The position numbers and the translations under genes were made by a program. From assembly GCA_963801985.1 (NCBI GenBank), contig CAWDGV010000003.1:62001-126000 (forward strand): DNA of 64,000 nt. The letters run 5' to 3'. Below the pieces are notes generated by a model. The model had not been told where the DNA came from. It did no database searches and worked only from the letters and a program-made list of their open reading frames with translations. The stretch is from JABDQZ01 sp963801985. Lineage in GTDB: Bacteria; Pseudomonadota; Gammaproteobacteria; Chromatiales; Chromatiaceae. Shown in pieces: positions 45,277 through 53,979 of the stretch (positions within the stretch are counted from its first letter, which is position 1; the number at the start of each line of letters is the position of its first letter).

Positions 45277-46902
45277 ATGAACTTCATTACCACCAGTCTT
45301 CGCAACAAACTCTTATTTATTGTCGGCATTGGCACATTAGTGATGCTGTTGGCTGTAGGTTACGGTTTTATGGCCACACTGGATGGCATGGATGAAATAG
45401 ACAGCATCACCAATACCCAGATCAGCAATGAACGCCAGGTTATCAACATGGCATTGAATTTTAAAAAGCAGGTGCAGGAATGGAAAAACGTGCTGATTCG
45501 TGGCCATGACTCCAAGCAGCTTGAAAAATACTGGGGTAAATTCCAGAAGACTGAAGCGGCAATTCAGGTAACCGGTACCGAATTGCTTGGCCAATTGGAT
45601 AATGAACAGGCAGCAGAACTGGTCAGCAAGTTTATCGATGAACATGCCAAGATGGGTGCCGCTTACCGCAAAGGCCTGGAAGACTTCAAGGCAGCCAATT
45701 TTGATCACAAGCTTGGTGACAAGGCGGTTAAAGGCATTGACCGTGCACCCACACAGCTTCTGGAAGACGCTGCTGCATTAATTGCTGCCCAGGCCACTGA
45801 AAACATCCAAACCAGCATCTCCGACTCGCAAGACACCGTACGCTTGAGCAGCATAATGATCGTACCAGCCCTTTTGATTATCCTGATTATTTTCCTGGCG
45901 TTTATCAACAAAAGCGTTATTGCTCCTGCCAACAAGGTTAAGGACTTTCTCGGTCAACTCGCCCAGGGCAACTTCCAGCAAAACCTGGAATGTGCATCCA
46001 AAGACGAATTCGGCGAGATTGCCAGCAGTGCCCAGTCAGTTCAGCAACAGCTGGGCGAATTGATTGGCAATATCAGCCAGATGGCAGAAAAACTCGCCAG
46101 CGATGCCACCCGGTTGTCTGAATTCAGTGGCCGCAACCTGAGTATCGTGGATAACCAGAACACCCAGTCAGAGATGGTTGCAGTTTCTATGAACGAAATG
46201 ACCACCACGATTCAGGATGTTGCCCGCAACGCGATGGAAACCGCCAACCAGGCCAATGATGCGGATGCCCAGGCACGCGAGGGCAACGGCATTGTCAACC
46301 AGGTACTGGCTTCTATCAGCAACCTGGCTAATGAAGTAAACAACACGGCAAGAGCTGTAACTTCCGTTGAAGAAGGCGCAACTGAAATCGGCAGTGTGAC
46401 TGATGTTATTAATGGCATTGCAGAGCAGACTAACCTGCTGGCATTAAACGCTGCCATCGAGGCGGCACGCGCTGGTGAACAGGGGCGTGGCTTCGCCGTG
46501 GTTGCGGATGAGGTTCGCACACTGGCCGCCAGAACCCAGCAGTCCACAGAAGAAATTCGCTCCATGATCGAAAAACTGCAGAGCGGCACCAAGTCTGCCG
46601 CCCAGGCGATGAATCTTGGACAGGAAAAGGTGGCAGAAACTGAAGCACTTGCAGCCCAGGCAGACACAGCCTTGTCGCGTATCACTGAATCAGTCAGTTC
46701 CATCAGTGCAGCCAATATGCAGATTGCCAGCGCCGCCGAGGAACAGGGCGCGGTCTCTGAAGAAGTGAATCGTAACGTTACTTCAATCAGGGACCTGGCT
46801 AACGAAGTTCAGGGTATTGCACAGAAGACAGATACAGCAAGCCATGATTTATCTGATCTTGCAGTTCAGTTAAAAACCATCACCGCCAAGTTCAGGTTGT
46901 AA
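45277..46902 (+). CDS. Methyl-accepting chemotaxis protein with four-helix-bundle-like sensor
   Basis: 541 residues. TM1 at about 10-32 (LLFIVGIGTLVMLLAVGYGF), a helical periplasmic domain of about 155 residues, TM2 near 195-215, then HAMP (NKVKDFLGQLAQGNFQQNL) and the MCP core (GIAEQTNLLALNAAIEAARAGEQGRGFAVVADEVRTL in outline). There is no C-terminal CheR-docking pentapeptide (ends TITAKFRL). The ATG at 45277 has AAGGA 7 nt upstream and is preferred over 45253. It is divergent from the che operon. Confidence 0.93.
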   Translation: MNFITTSLRNKLLFIVGIGTLVMLLAVGYGFMATLDGMDEIDSITNTQISNERQVINMALNFKKQVQEWKNVLIRGHDSKQLEKYWGKFQKTEAAIQVTGTELLGQLDNEQAAELVSKFIDEHAKMGAAYRKGLEDFKAANFDHKLGDKAVKGIDRAPTQLLEDAAALIAAQATENIQTSISDSQDTVRLSSIMIVPALLIILIIFLAFINKSVIAPANKVKDFLGQLAQGNFQQNLECASKDEFGEIASSAQSVQQQLGELIGNISQMAEKLASDATRLSEFSGRNLSIVDNQNTQSEMVAVSMNEMTTTIQDVARNAMETANQANDADAQAREGNGIVNQVLASISNLANEVNNTARAVTSVEEGATEIGSVTDVINGIAEQTNLLALNAAIEAARAGEQGRGFAVVADEVRTLAARTQQSTEEIRSMIEKLQSGTKSAAQAMNLGQEKVAETEALAAQADTALSRITESVSSISAANMQIASAAEEQGAVSEEVNRNVTSIRDLANEVQGIAQKTDTASHDLSDLAVQLKTITAKFRL

Positions 46903-46984
46903 TGATTATGGCTGCCTGCAGGAATCTCGTTAAGTTCCATCCCTACAGGCACTATGCTGACCAAAAAACCTGGGGCCGGCACAC

Positions 46985-48526
46985 ATGTTGAACGATGAAA
47001 TAATCTTCATTGAAGACGATGACGAAGAAATCATCAGTGAAGTCCAGCATCCCTGGAAAATAGCCATCATAGATGATGATGAACAGGTACATGAAGTCAC
47101 AAAAATGGCTTTAAGTACATATCAGTATGCCGGCAAGCCATTGCAGTTTTTCAGTGCTTACAGTGCAACTGAAGGCCGTGAATTATTCGAACAACATGAT
47201 GATATTGCGGTATGCCTGCTTGACGTTGTTATGGAAACTGATACCGCTGGCCTCGATCTGGTCAAGGACATCAGGGCAAATAACAATGATTTTACCCGTA
47301 TCGTATTACGCACCGGCCAACCCGGACAAGCACCGGAAGAAGAAGTGATTAATGCTTACGATATTAATGACTACAAGGAAAAAACGGAGCTGACCCGCAC
47401 CAAGCTGACCACCCTGATGCATTCATGTCTAAAGACTTATGAATACATCATCAACCAGGAATATACGCGGGCCGGCCTTGAAAAGGTTCTCGAATCCACG
47501 GCTAAAATATTCGAAAACCCTTTCATCAAGGATTTCGCAACCGGCATCATGATGCAAATCATGTCTTTATTTGAATTTAGTAACAGCGCCGCCTACGTAA
47601 GGATAGACCACGCAATGGCCGCCTATGAAAAGAAGCGCAAGTTACAAATCATCTCCGGCATTGGCGATTTCGAGCCCAAGAATGAAAGTCACATTGAGAA
47701 AAATATACCTGAACACATTCTTAAATCCATTTTTGAGCAGAAACAGAAATTCAGGGTTTATTATGATGACCGCTATTTCGTCGCTTCGCACCTGGGCAAG
47801 GAAGATGAACATTACCTGCTGGCCTTAAGTGGCGAGTTAAGTCGGTTTTCTGAACTGAATTTCAAACTGGCATCTGTGTTTTGCCATAATGCATTAATCG
47901 CATTTGAAAACATTTCACTTAATAACGAAATTGAAGAAGCCCAATGGGAAATGGTTTACCTGCTTGGTGGTGCCGTGGAAACACGCTCCAAGGAAACCGG
48001 TAATCACATTAAACGCGTTGCCGAACTTTCCGAATTACTGGCGCTGGCAATCGGACTCGATCAAAAAGCAGCTGAATTTATCAAGTGGGCTTCCCCCCTC
48101 CACGATATTGGCAAGATCGCAATACCGGATTCAATTCTAAACAAACCCGGCAAACTGGATCCTGAAGAATGGGAAATCATGAAGACTCATGCTGAAGAGG
48201 GTTACAAAATGCTGTGTAACTCAAGCAAGCAGGTCATCAAGCTGGCCAGCCGAATTGCCCTCGACCACCATGAGCACTGGAATGGCGCCGGTTATCCTAA
48301 CGGTAAAAAAGCTGATGAAATCAGCATTGAAGGACGCATTACTGCAGTAGCCGATGTATTTGATGCCTTATGCAGCAAGCGATGTTACAAGCAAGCCTGG
48401 GGGCATGAAGAGGCTTTCGCTTATATGCAGGAATGCGCTGGCTCACAGTTTGACCCGCAACTTATTGATGCCCTGTTGTCATCCAGGCCAACCGTACTTG
48501 ACATATACAACAGGTACAGAGACTGA
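46985..48526 (+). CDS. REC-DUF3369-HD-GYP c-di-GMP phosphodiesterase response regulator
   Basis: 513 residues. A receiver (about 24-145; IAIIDDDEQVHE, phospho-Asp in VCLLDVVMETD) is followed by a DUF3369-type sensor segment (about 155-310; ENPFIKDFATGIMMQIMSLFEFSNSAAYVR). An HD-GYP domain follows (about 325-510) with LHDIGKIAIPD, the second His pair in DHHEHWNGAGYPNG, and VADVFDAL. All catalytic motifs are intact. The gene lies 82 bp after the MCP in the same direction and is probably in its sigma-28 transcript, so c-di-GMP breakdown would be made together with chemotaxis proteins. Confidence 0.92.
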   Translation: MLNDEIIFIEDDDEEIISEVQHPWKIAIIDDDEQVHEVTKMALSTYQYAGKPLQFFSAYSATEGRELFEQHDDIAVCLLDVVMETDTAGLDLVKDIRANNNDFTRIVLRTGQPGQAPEEEVINAYDINDYKEKTELTRTKLTTLMHSCLKTYEYIINQEYTRAGLEKVLESTAKIFENPFIKDFATGIMMQIMSLFEFSNSAAYVRIDHAMAAYEKKRKLQIISGIGDFEPKNESHIEKNIPEHILKSIFEQKQKFRVYYDDRYFVASHLGKEDEHYLLALSGELSRFSELNFKLASVFCHNALIAFENISLNNEIEEAQWEMVYLLGGAVETRSKETGNHIKRVAELSELLALAIGLDQKAAEFIKWASPLHDIGKIAIPDSILNKPGKLDPEEWEIMKTHAEEGYKMLCNSSKQVIKLASRIALDHHEHWNGAGYPNGKKADEISIEGRITAVADVFDALCSKRCYKQAWGHEEAFAYMQECAGSQFDPQLIDALLSSRPTVLDIYNRYRD

Positions 48527-48581
48527 CCTGTTACCTACACTGGAGTCAGATTGGTTCGCTAAATCAAAAACCGACAGACAT

Positions 48582-48620
48582 AAAAAAAGCTAGCGCTTAT
48601 TAAGCAACCAGCCATTTTTA
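48582..48620. terminator. Hairpin between HD-GYP gene and MCP, copy A
   Basis: AAAAAAAGCTAGCGCTTATTAAGCAA... is an A-rich/T-rich flanked stem usable on both strands between convergent genes. It is nearly identical over about 37 nt to the tRNA-Thr terminator at 58804-58840. Confidence 0.7.
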
Positions 48621-48694
48621 AACTAGATTTCTTTCAGAAAACCCAGGAAAAAGCGCTAAATAATAACGATATTATTTATTCACAGATACTATCT

Positions 48695-50263
48695 CTATCC
48701 CTTGAATTGAGTAACGAGTGAGTTCATACGATCAATTTCGTAAACCATTTCATTTGCAGCATCTACGCTATCCTGAGCGCCTTGGCCAGTCTTTACGGAG
48801 ACCGAGCTAATATTAACAATATTCTGATTTATCTCTTCCGCAACAACACTTTGCTGCTCTGATGCACTAGCAATTTGATGATTCATATCAGTGATAGAAT
48901 TGATGACACTGATTATATTTTCCAATGCTGTACCCGTATCTGAGGCAAGACTAACGCTTACATCAGCTTTTTTAATGCTTTGCTTCATTACATTTACGGC
49001 ATCTTTGCTACCTAATTGTAACTGTTCTATAACTTTTTCAATTTCTAATGTTGATTCCTGTGTTCGGCTGGCAAGAGTTCTTACTTCATCAGCAACGACT
49101 GCAAACCCCCGTCCTTGCTCACCCGCTCTTGCCGCTTCAATAGCAGCATTCAATGCCAGCAGGTTAGTCTGTTCTGCAATACTTTTTATAACGTTTAATA
49201 TTTCACCAATATTTGCACTGTATCCTGATAAATTATCAATAACTTGAGCAGCATTCTTAACTTCACCAGCCAATGTATTTATGGCAGAAATAGTCTCATC
49301 AACCACTTGTTTTCCTAATATTGTTTTATCCATTCCTGCATTTGTCGTTTCAGCAGTTGAAGATGCATTTTGAGCAATCTCCTGAACAGTTGCAGTCATT
49401 TCTGTCATGGCAGTGGCAACCTGTGTAATCTCTGATTGTTGCGTAGCAACTTCTCCACATGTTTCAGATGATGTACTAGCAGTTACATTAGCAATATCTT
49501 TAAGAATCCCCGAAGTATCTGATAAGCGCCCAACCACAGCATTCAGTTGAGACTGTTGCATTTTCATTGCGAGTTCTATTTCACCAAACTCATCATCACG
49601 GCCTGTATATATTTTATTCATCACAGGATTATCAAAAATTGACCTGGCCCTTTTAAGTATTTTGCCAAAAGGATACATCAGGTATGAAGTCATACCCACA
49701 CCAAGCAAAGCAGTAGATAAAAAACCGATCAATGAATAAGAAGAATGGCTTTCAATTTGAGTAATCACTAAAGCTGGCATAAGAGCAACTAGATTGGCAA
49801 TTAATAGTTTATTTTTTAAGCCAATTTTTGAACTTATACTTTGTGTAATTATCTTCCCATCTTTTAATTTTTTATATATTGGCTCTGCACGATCAATATA
49901 CTCAGGAAGAGGCTTGAAACGAACCGACTGATACTCTTCTACTTGACCATCTTTTTTGATTGGCATTACAAACGCATCCACCCAATAATGATCGCCGTTT
50001 TTGCAACGATTTTTGACTATACCCATCCAAGGATTACCTGCTTTTACCTCTTTCCACAGACTCTCAAAGGCTGCTGAAGGCATATCAGGATGTCGTATTA
50101 TATTGTGGTTCTTGCCAATAAGTTCGTCTTTAGTAAAACCACTAATATTCAGAAAATCTTCATTAATATACGTTATAGCGCCTTTTAAATTAGTCGTTGA
50201 TAAAATATTTTCCTCAGCGTCCACTTCCCTGTTGATTCCAGTAACCGGTAGATTAATTTTCAT
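48695..50263 (-). CDS. Aer-type PAS methyl-accepting chemotaxis protein
   Basis: 522 residues. N-terminal PAS (about 20-115; GKNHNIIRHPDMPSAAFESLW, KNGDHYWVDAFVMP), short TM pair (about 150-200), HAMP-like linker, MCP core (SIAEQTNLLALNAAIEAARAGEQGRGFAVVA in outline). The PAS block is close to that of the 884-residue MCP in this window. The base composition is more AT-rich than its che-locus relatives. It follows the CsrA paralogue by 70 bp in the same orientation and probably shares its sigma-28-type promoter. Confidence 0.92.
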   Translation of the reverse strand: MKINLPVTGINREVDAEENILSTTNLKGAITYINEDFLNISGFTKDELIGKNHNIIRHPDMPSAAFESLWKEVKAGNPWMGIVKNRCKNGDHYWVDAFVMPIKKDGQVEEYQSVRFKPLPEYIDRAEPIYKKLKDGKIITQSISSKIGLKNKLLIANLVALMPALVITQIESHSSYSLIGFLSTALLGVGMTSYLMYPFGKILKRARSIFDNPVMNKIYTGRDDEFGEIELAMKMQQSQLNAVVGRLSDTSGILKDIANVTASTSSETCGEVATQQSEITQVATAMTEMTATVQEIAQNASSTAETTNAGMDKTILGKQVVDETISAINTLAGEVKNAAQVIDNLSGYSANIGEILNVIKSIAEQTNLLALNAAIEAARAGEQGRGFAVVADEVRTLASRTQESTLEIEKVIEQLQLGSKDAVNVMKQSIKKADVSVSLASDTGTALENIISVINSITDMNHQIASASEQQSVVAEEINQNIVNISSVSVKTGQGAQDSVDAANEMVYEIDRMNSLVTQFKG

Positions 50264-50333
50264 TTTTTCTCTCTACAATAATTTTGTTTTTATTAATTTA
50301 GTTGAATTGGAAAACTGCCTCATTCCCACTGAC

Positions 50334-50513
50334 CTAACCTATTTTTAACAATTCCTCCTCCAACAATTCTCCTCTTATGATTTTTATTTCGCTTGGTGCA
50401 CCAATTGATAGTTCAGCAAAGCAACCCTTAACTTTGTCTAAACGGATAGTGATATTTTTTCCTTCAACGGTAAGTACAATGTAATCACCTGCTTTTCGAG
50501 AGAGTGTAAACAT
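50334..50513 (-). CDS. CsrA/RsmA-family RNA-binding protein, divergent paralogue
   Basis: A 59-residue protein. MFTLSRKAGDYIVL aligns with the CsrA N-terminus (MLILTRRVGE...), keeping Leu4 and Arg6. The C-terminal half has GAPSEIKIIRGELLEEEL, matching the CsrA pattern APKEV-x-V-x-R-x-E that contains the second RNA-contacting Arg. Residue 7 is Lys instead of Arg. It starts at the ATG at 50513 with AAGGA just upstream. It sits in front of an Aer-type MCP and behind a sigma-28-like promoter. It regulates translation or stability of target mRNAs if functional; the housekeeping csrA is presumably elsewhere. Confidence 0.82.
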   Translation of the reverse strand: MFTLSRKAGDYIVLTVEGKNITIRLDKVKGCFAELSIGAPSEIKIIRGELLEEELLKIG

Positions 50514-50758
50514 TTCCTTTTTCCCTGATTGATTTTAGGTTCCCCCTGTATATCTCAAAAAATTACTAAGAATCGTAATTTAAAAAAATAACAAGATTTA
50601 TGGATTATAGGACTAGGGAAAAGGTCCGGATTTTATAGGAGGAGGACTTGAGGAAAGGTCCGTATTTTTTTCACTAAGAGAACTGGGTGATGGTTCAGCT
50701 GAATGAAATGGATTAAAACTATTAAATATATATTTTGTAAAATAAATACCTAACTTAT
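50514..50758 (-). promoter_or_regulatory. Long leader of the csrA-like/MCP transcript with tandem hairpins
   Basis: If the promoter at 50759-50785 is used, about 235 nt of leader precede the CsrA-like start. It contains two copies of a 5-bp stem with 8-nt loop: 50610-50627 and 50644-50661 (GGACT/GGTCC arms on the plus strand). On the plus strand both loops contain GGA, and GGAGGA lies between them; on the transcript strand the GGA is within the stems. A T7 run follows the second hairpin on the plus strand. Confidence 0.5.
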
Positions 50759-50785
50759 ATATCGTCTTAAATCATAGAAACTTTA
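50759..50785 (-). promoter_or_regulatory. Sigma-28-type promoter of the csrA-like gene and MCP
   Basis: On the minus strand: TAAAGTTT (perfect -35), 11-nt spacer, GACGATAT (6 of 8 to GCCGATAA). Confidence 0.7.
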
Positions 50786-50900
50786 AGATTTAAAATACTT
50801 AATCGAATCTCACATCTGGATTTAACGGCTTGTTCAATTTTTCCATCACCCAAAAAAATATCGTTAAAGTACCTTATTCGATGCAATTTCAACTGACCAA

Positions 50901-51185
50901 TTACTTTTCTGACGAAGAACAAAAATCATTCAAAGCCGCAACAAATTCATCGCAAAAATAATCCATTAGCAAACCTGATAGCCTAATACACGCTCCCATT
51001 GGGGATTTTGATTTACCTCTTTCTACGTCTACTCTGAATTGTATTGCCTCAAGCCTTCTCTTATTTGAAGGGAAATTATCAATATGTTTTACGATGAATT
51101 TTCTTCTTTCAATCTCAAACTTATCCGGGCTCTCAATATTTAATGCCATCCAGTGATCAAAATCGAATTTATAAGTAAACTTCAT
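50901..51185 (-). CDS. DUF3135-family protein
   Basis: A small soluble helical protein (94 residues from the ATG at 51185). The segment FDHWMALNIESPDKFEIERRKFI...NKRRLEAIQFRVDVERGKSKSPMGACIRLSGLL follows the DUF3135 pattern (short acidic start, RRL-x-x-LQWRID-x-ER, P-x-x-ACIRLS). A GTG at 51236 that overlaps the stop of the EAL gene (GTGA) is an alternative start. The function is unknown. Overlap or close spacing indicates co-transcription with the EAL protein. Confidence 0.75.
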   Translation of the reverse strand: MKFTYKFDFDHWMALNIESPDKFEIERRKFIVKHIDNFPSNKRRLEAIQFRVDVERGKSKSPMGACIRLSGLLMDYFCDEFVAALNDFCSSSEK

Positions 51186-51232
51186 TGTGCCTACATCCTG
51201 TTGTAAACCAAGCAAAGAGTCTCGAGCCACCT

Positions 51233-53758
51233 TCACTTTTTACCGCCTTTATGATTCCGATTATGCAATTCATTAGTGAAAATATCGGCTGGCATTGGCC
51301 GACTGTAATAATACCCCTGAAAGCACTCACAACCTTTTTCCAGAAGAAATTCCAGTTCATCTTTTGTTTCAACACCTTCCGAAATTGTTTCAAAACCCAA
51401 CTTATTAGCCATAGCAACCAGAGTTTCTACTATGACTGCCTGCTTGGAATCATTCACTACCCCGGTAACAAACGCCCTATCAATTTTCAAAATATCCAGT
51501 GGCAGTTGTGCCAAGTATGACAGGGAGGAATAACCTGTGCCAAAATCATCAATGGCAAAACCGATACCGATAGACTTAAGCTCCTGCATGATCTCAATAG
51601 CCTCATGCTTGGAATCAATCAGGAATCCTTCGGTAATTTCAAAAACCAGCCGTCGATGATCAAAGTCATATTCAGACAGAATGCTTTTCACCAAAGATAC
51701 AAAATTCTGTTGATAAAACTGCTTGGGACTGATGTTGACGCAAAGATGTTCAAGCGAAGATGACAGGCCTTCCTGGGACCAGAACTCCAACATAGTGCAA
51801 GCCTCACATAACACCCATTCCCCAATCGGCACAATCAAGCCTGTCGATTCGGCAACCTGAATACACTGATCCATTCTGAGCATATCGCCATTTTCATCCG
51901 GGCATCGTAACAGGGCTTCAGCACCAACAAGCTTACCCCGGGAGTCCAACTGAGGTTGAAAATACAATTGCATTCGCTGTCTATCCAAAGCACTGCGCAG
52001 TGACTGTTCAATACTGTAGCGCTGATCAACCAGATCTTGCATGGCAGGATGGAAAAAGCGGGTTATATTACCTCCTTCCTCCTTAGCACGACGCATCGCC
52101 GTTGCTGCCTGCTGAACCACTTCACTGGCCAAAATATCCTTGGCGGGAAATATCGCTATACCAATATTTGACTCAATAATGAGTGCATTACCTTCAATCT
52201 GATAAGTACTGGTAATAGAATGTCTTAGTCTTTCAGAAATCAACTGCGTGTTCTGCGTTACCGATTCAACATTCCCTCCCTCATTTGGAAGCATAACAAT
52301 AAATTCGTTTCCACCAACACGTGCTACAACATCACCTTTACGTTGTAATGTTTTCAGTCGACTCGCAATTTGCTCTAGCAGCCTGTCGCCAACCCGATGA
52401 CCAAGTGATTCATTGATCTTATTGAAATTGATCAAGCCAATGAACAACACTGCCCCCATCTGACCCGCTTGCTCACTCTGAATGAGAGCCTCTTCAAGAT
52501 CTGAAACAAATTGTTGCCGATTGGTCAGCCCTGTAAGCCGGTCGTGACATTTTAGGTACTCGACTTCCTTTTCAAACCGCCGCCTTGTAATTCCCATACT
52601 CAGCACATCAGCAACACGCTTCAAAAAAATCTCGTCGTGTTCTGCCCTAACATAGTTATATGGCAAATAAACGACCAGTACACCCAGGGAGCTTTCACCC
52701 AGCATAATAGGAATTGCAAAATGCCCACTGGGCATCAACGCCTGTTCCGGTATCGTATTGTCTGGTTCACAGCAGGTAGTAGAAAAATGCAGTTCTCCTT
52801 CTTTAGCCGCCTGCCCACAAAGACAATGACCAAATGCCACGCTATTGCATTGATGTTTTATGGCATCGGAAAAACCGTAGCTTGCGACCAAACGTAAAGA
52901 CTCCTGACTTTCTTCATAAAGAAAAATCCCACCCTTGGGAAAATCGCCAATCCATTTAACAATCGTTCTCAGCGTTTCAATGGCCTGCTTAAGATATTCC
53001 TCAACCGTCAGCGACTCTAAGGACAGAGCTAGCAACACTCCCAGGGCCTGCTCTTCTGCTCCAGCTTTTGATAATGAATCATAACTTTTGCGTAGCTCTG
53101 CCTCAGTACGCCTGCGTACTCTGAGCTCATGTTGTAGGTCCTGCGTATGCTGTTTAATTTTCTGGCGCAGTTGAATATGTTCCAGCAAGAGAGTTTCTTC
53201 AGATGAGCGTCGCACAATAACCGTTGACAAAGCTTCTGACAGCGCAATAAAAAAGCGTTTGTCATATTCATGATATTCATACGTTTGTTCGACATAGAAG
53301 TTAATGACACCGAGAAATCTTCCTTTGCCACGTAATGGCACGCAATAATGCTCTTGTTCACTATGACACTCTGTAAGCTTTTTATCCCTTTTCAAATTCA
53401 AAAATAAAATATTTTCAATATCACTGACACGTGTGCATTCACAGTTTTCCAGTGGCATTTTTGCGCAACTTGCCGGCACATCATCCGTAAAGCCATACTG
53501 AGCAGAAAGGTGTAACGGCATTTTTTCATTAACCTGTAAATGAACACTGATTTTTGTAGCCGGTGAAAACCTGGAATTCGACAGAATTATTTTTATGCCC
53601 TGAAGCATTAACTCATCAAGCGCATCTTTTCTATCAGCCAGCTGAAGCATTGAGATAATATCATTCAGGTCATCGACTGACCTTGGAGAGATAGATGGTC
53701 TGAAACCAACTAATTCAACAACGGGCTTTTGGTTAAAATCATGATCGATCCGCTTCAT
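51233..53758 (-). CDS. GAF-GAF-GGDEF-EAL protein (probable c-di-GMP phosphodiesterase)
   Basis: 841 residues, cytoplasmic. Two GAF-like domains (about 35-185 and 240-390), each followed by helices. A GGDEF domain (about 410-570) has the A-site GGNEF instead of GGDEF, so cyclase activity is doubtful; it may bind GTP. The EAL domain (about 585-830) is intact: EALLR, NISPKQF, FEITEGFL, IDDFGTGYSSLSYL, LKIDRAFV, ISEGVE. Three Cys-rich motifs in the GAF regions (CAKMPLENCEC and GHCLCGQAA) resemble each other and could hold a cofactor, which is inference. It is downstream of the ANTAR/kinase pair, 222 bp away. Confidence 0.9.
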   Translation of the reverse strand: MKRIDHDFNQKPVVELVGFRPSISPRSVDDLNDIISMLQLADRKDALDELMLQGIKIILSNSRFSPATKISVHLQVNEKMPLHLSAQYGFTDDVPASCAKMPLENCECTRVSDIENILFLNLKRDKKLTECHSEQEHYCVPLRGKGRFLGVINFYVEQTYEYHEYDKRFFIALSEALSTVIVRRSSEETLLLEHIQLRQKIKQHTQDLQHELRVRRRTEAELRKSYDSLSKAGAEEQALGVLLALSLESLTVEEYLKQAIETLRTIVKWIGDFPKGGIFLYEESQESLRLVASYGFSDAIKHQCNSVAFGHCLCGQAAKEGELHFSTTCCEPDNTIPEQALMPSGHFAIPIMLGESSLGVLVVYLPYNYVRAEHDEIFLKRVADVLSMGITRRRFEKEVEYLKCHDRLTGLTNRQQFVSDLEEALIQSEQAGQMGAVLFIGLINFNKINESLGHRVGDRLLEQIASRLKTLQRKGDVVARVGGNEFIVMLPNEGGNVESVTQNTQLISERLRHSITSTYQIEGNALIIESNIGIAIFPAKDILASEVVQQAATAMRRAKEEGGNITRFFHPAMQDLVDQRYSIEQSLRSALDRQRMQLYFQPQLDSRGKLVGAEALLRCPDENGDMLRMDQCIQVAESTGLIVPIGEWVLCEACTMLEFWSQEGLSSSLEHLCVNISPKQFYQQNFVSLVKSILSEYDFDHRRLVFEITEGFLIDSKHEAIEIMQELKSIGIGFAIDDFGTGYSSLSYLAQLPLDILKIDRAFVTGVVNDSKQAVIVETLVAMANKLGFETISEGVETKDELEFLLEKGCECFQGYYYSRPMPADIFTNELHNRNHKGGKK

Positions 53759-53921
53759 TGAAAACCTCCAGCTTCATATAGAAGCTTGAAGTAACTTTAA
53801 AGTCCTTATGGGCAATCCAGTCCACAGTTAATTAAGTTACTTACATATTTAGAGGCAGGAGAAGAGCCAAATAAATGAGGGATATCGGGTAAAGGGAATT
53901 ATCCTCAAAATGTTTTTTTGG

Positions 53922-53944
53922 GCCAGGCCAGAGCCTGGCTTTTT
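53922..53944 (+). terminator. Plus-strand intrinsic terminator without a plus-strand gene
   Basis: GCCAGGC-CAGA-GCCTGGC followed by TTTTT. The T tract is only on the plus strand, whereas both flanking genes are on the minus strand. It could end an unseen small plus-strand RNA starting within 53759-53920. Confidence 0.65.
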
Positions 53945-53979
53945 CCTACGTACAGGAAATTTAAAGTCCTATACGATTT

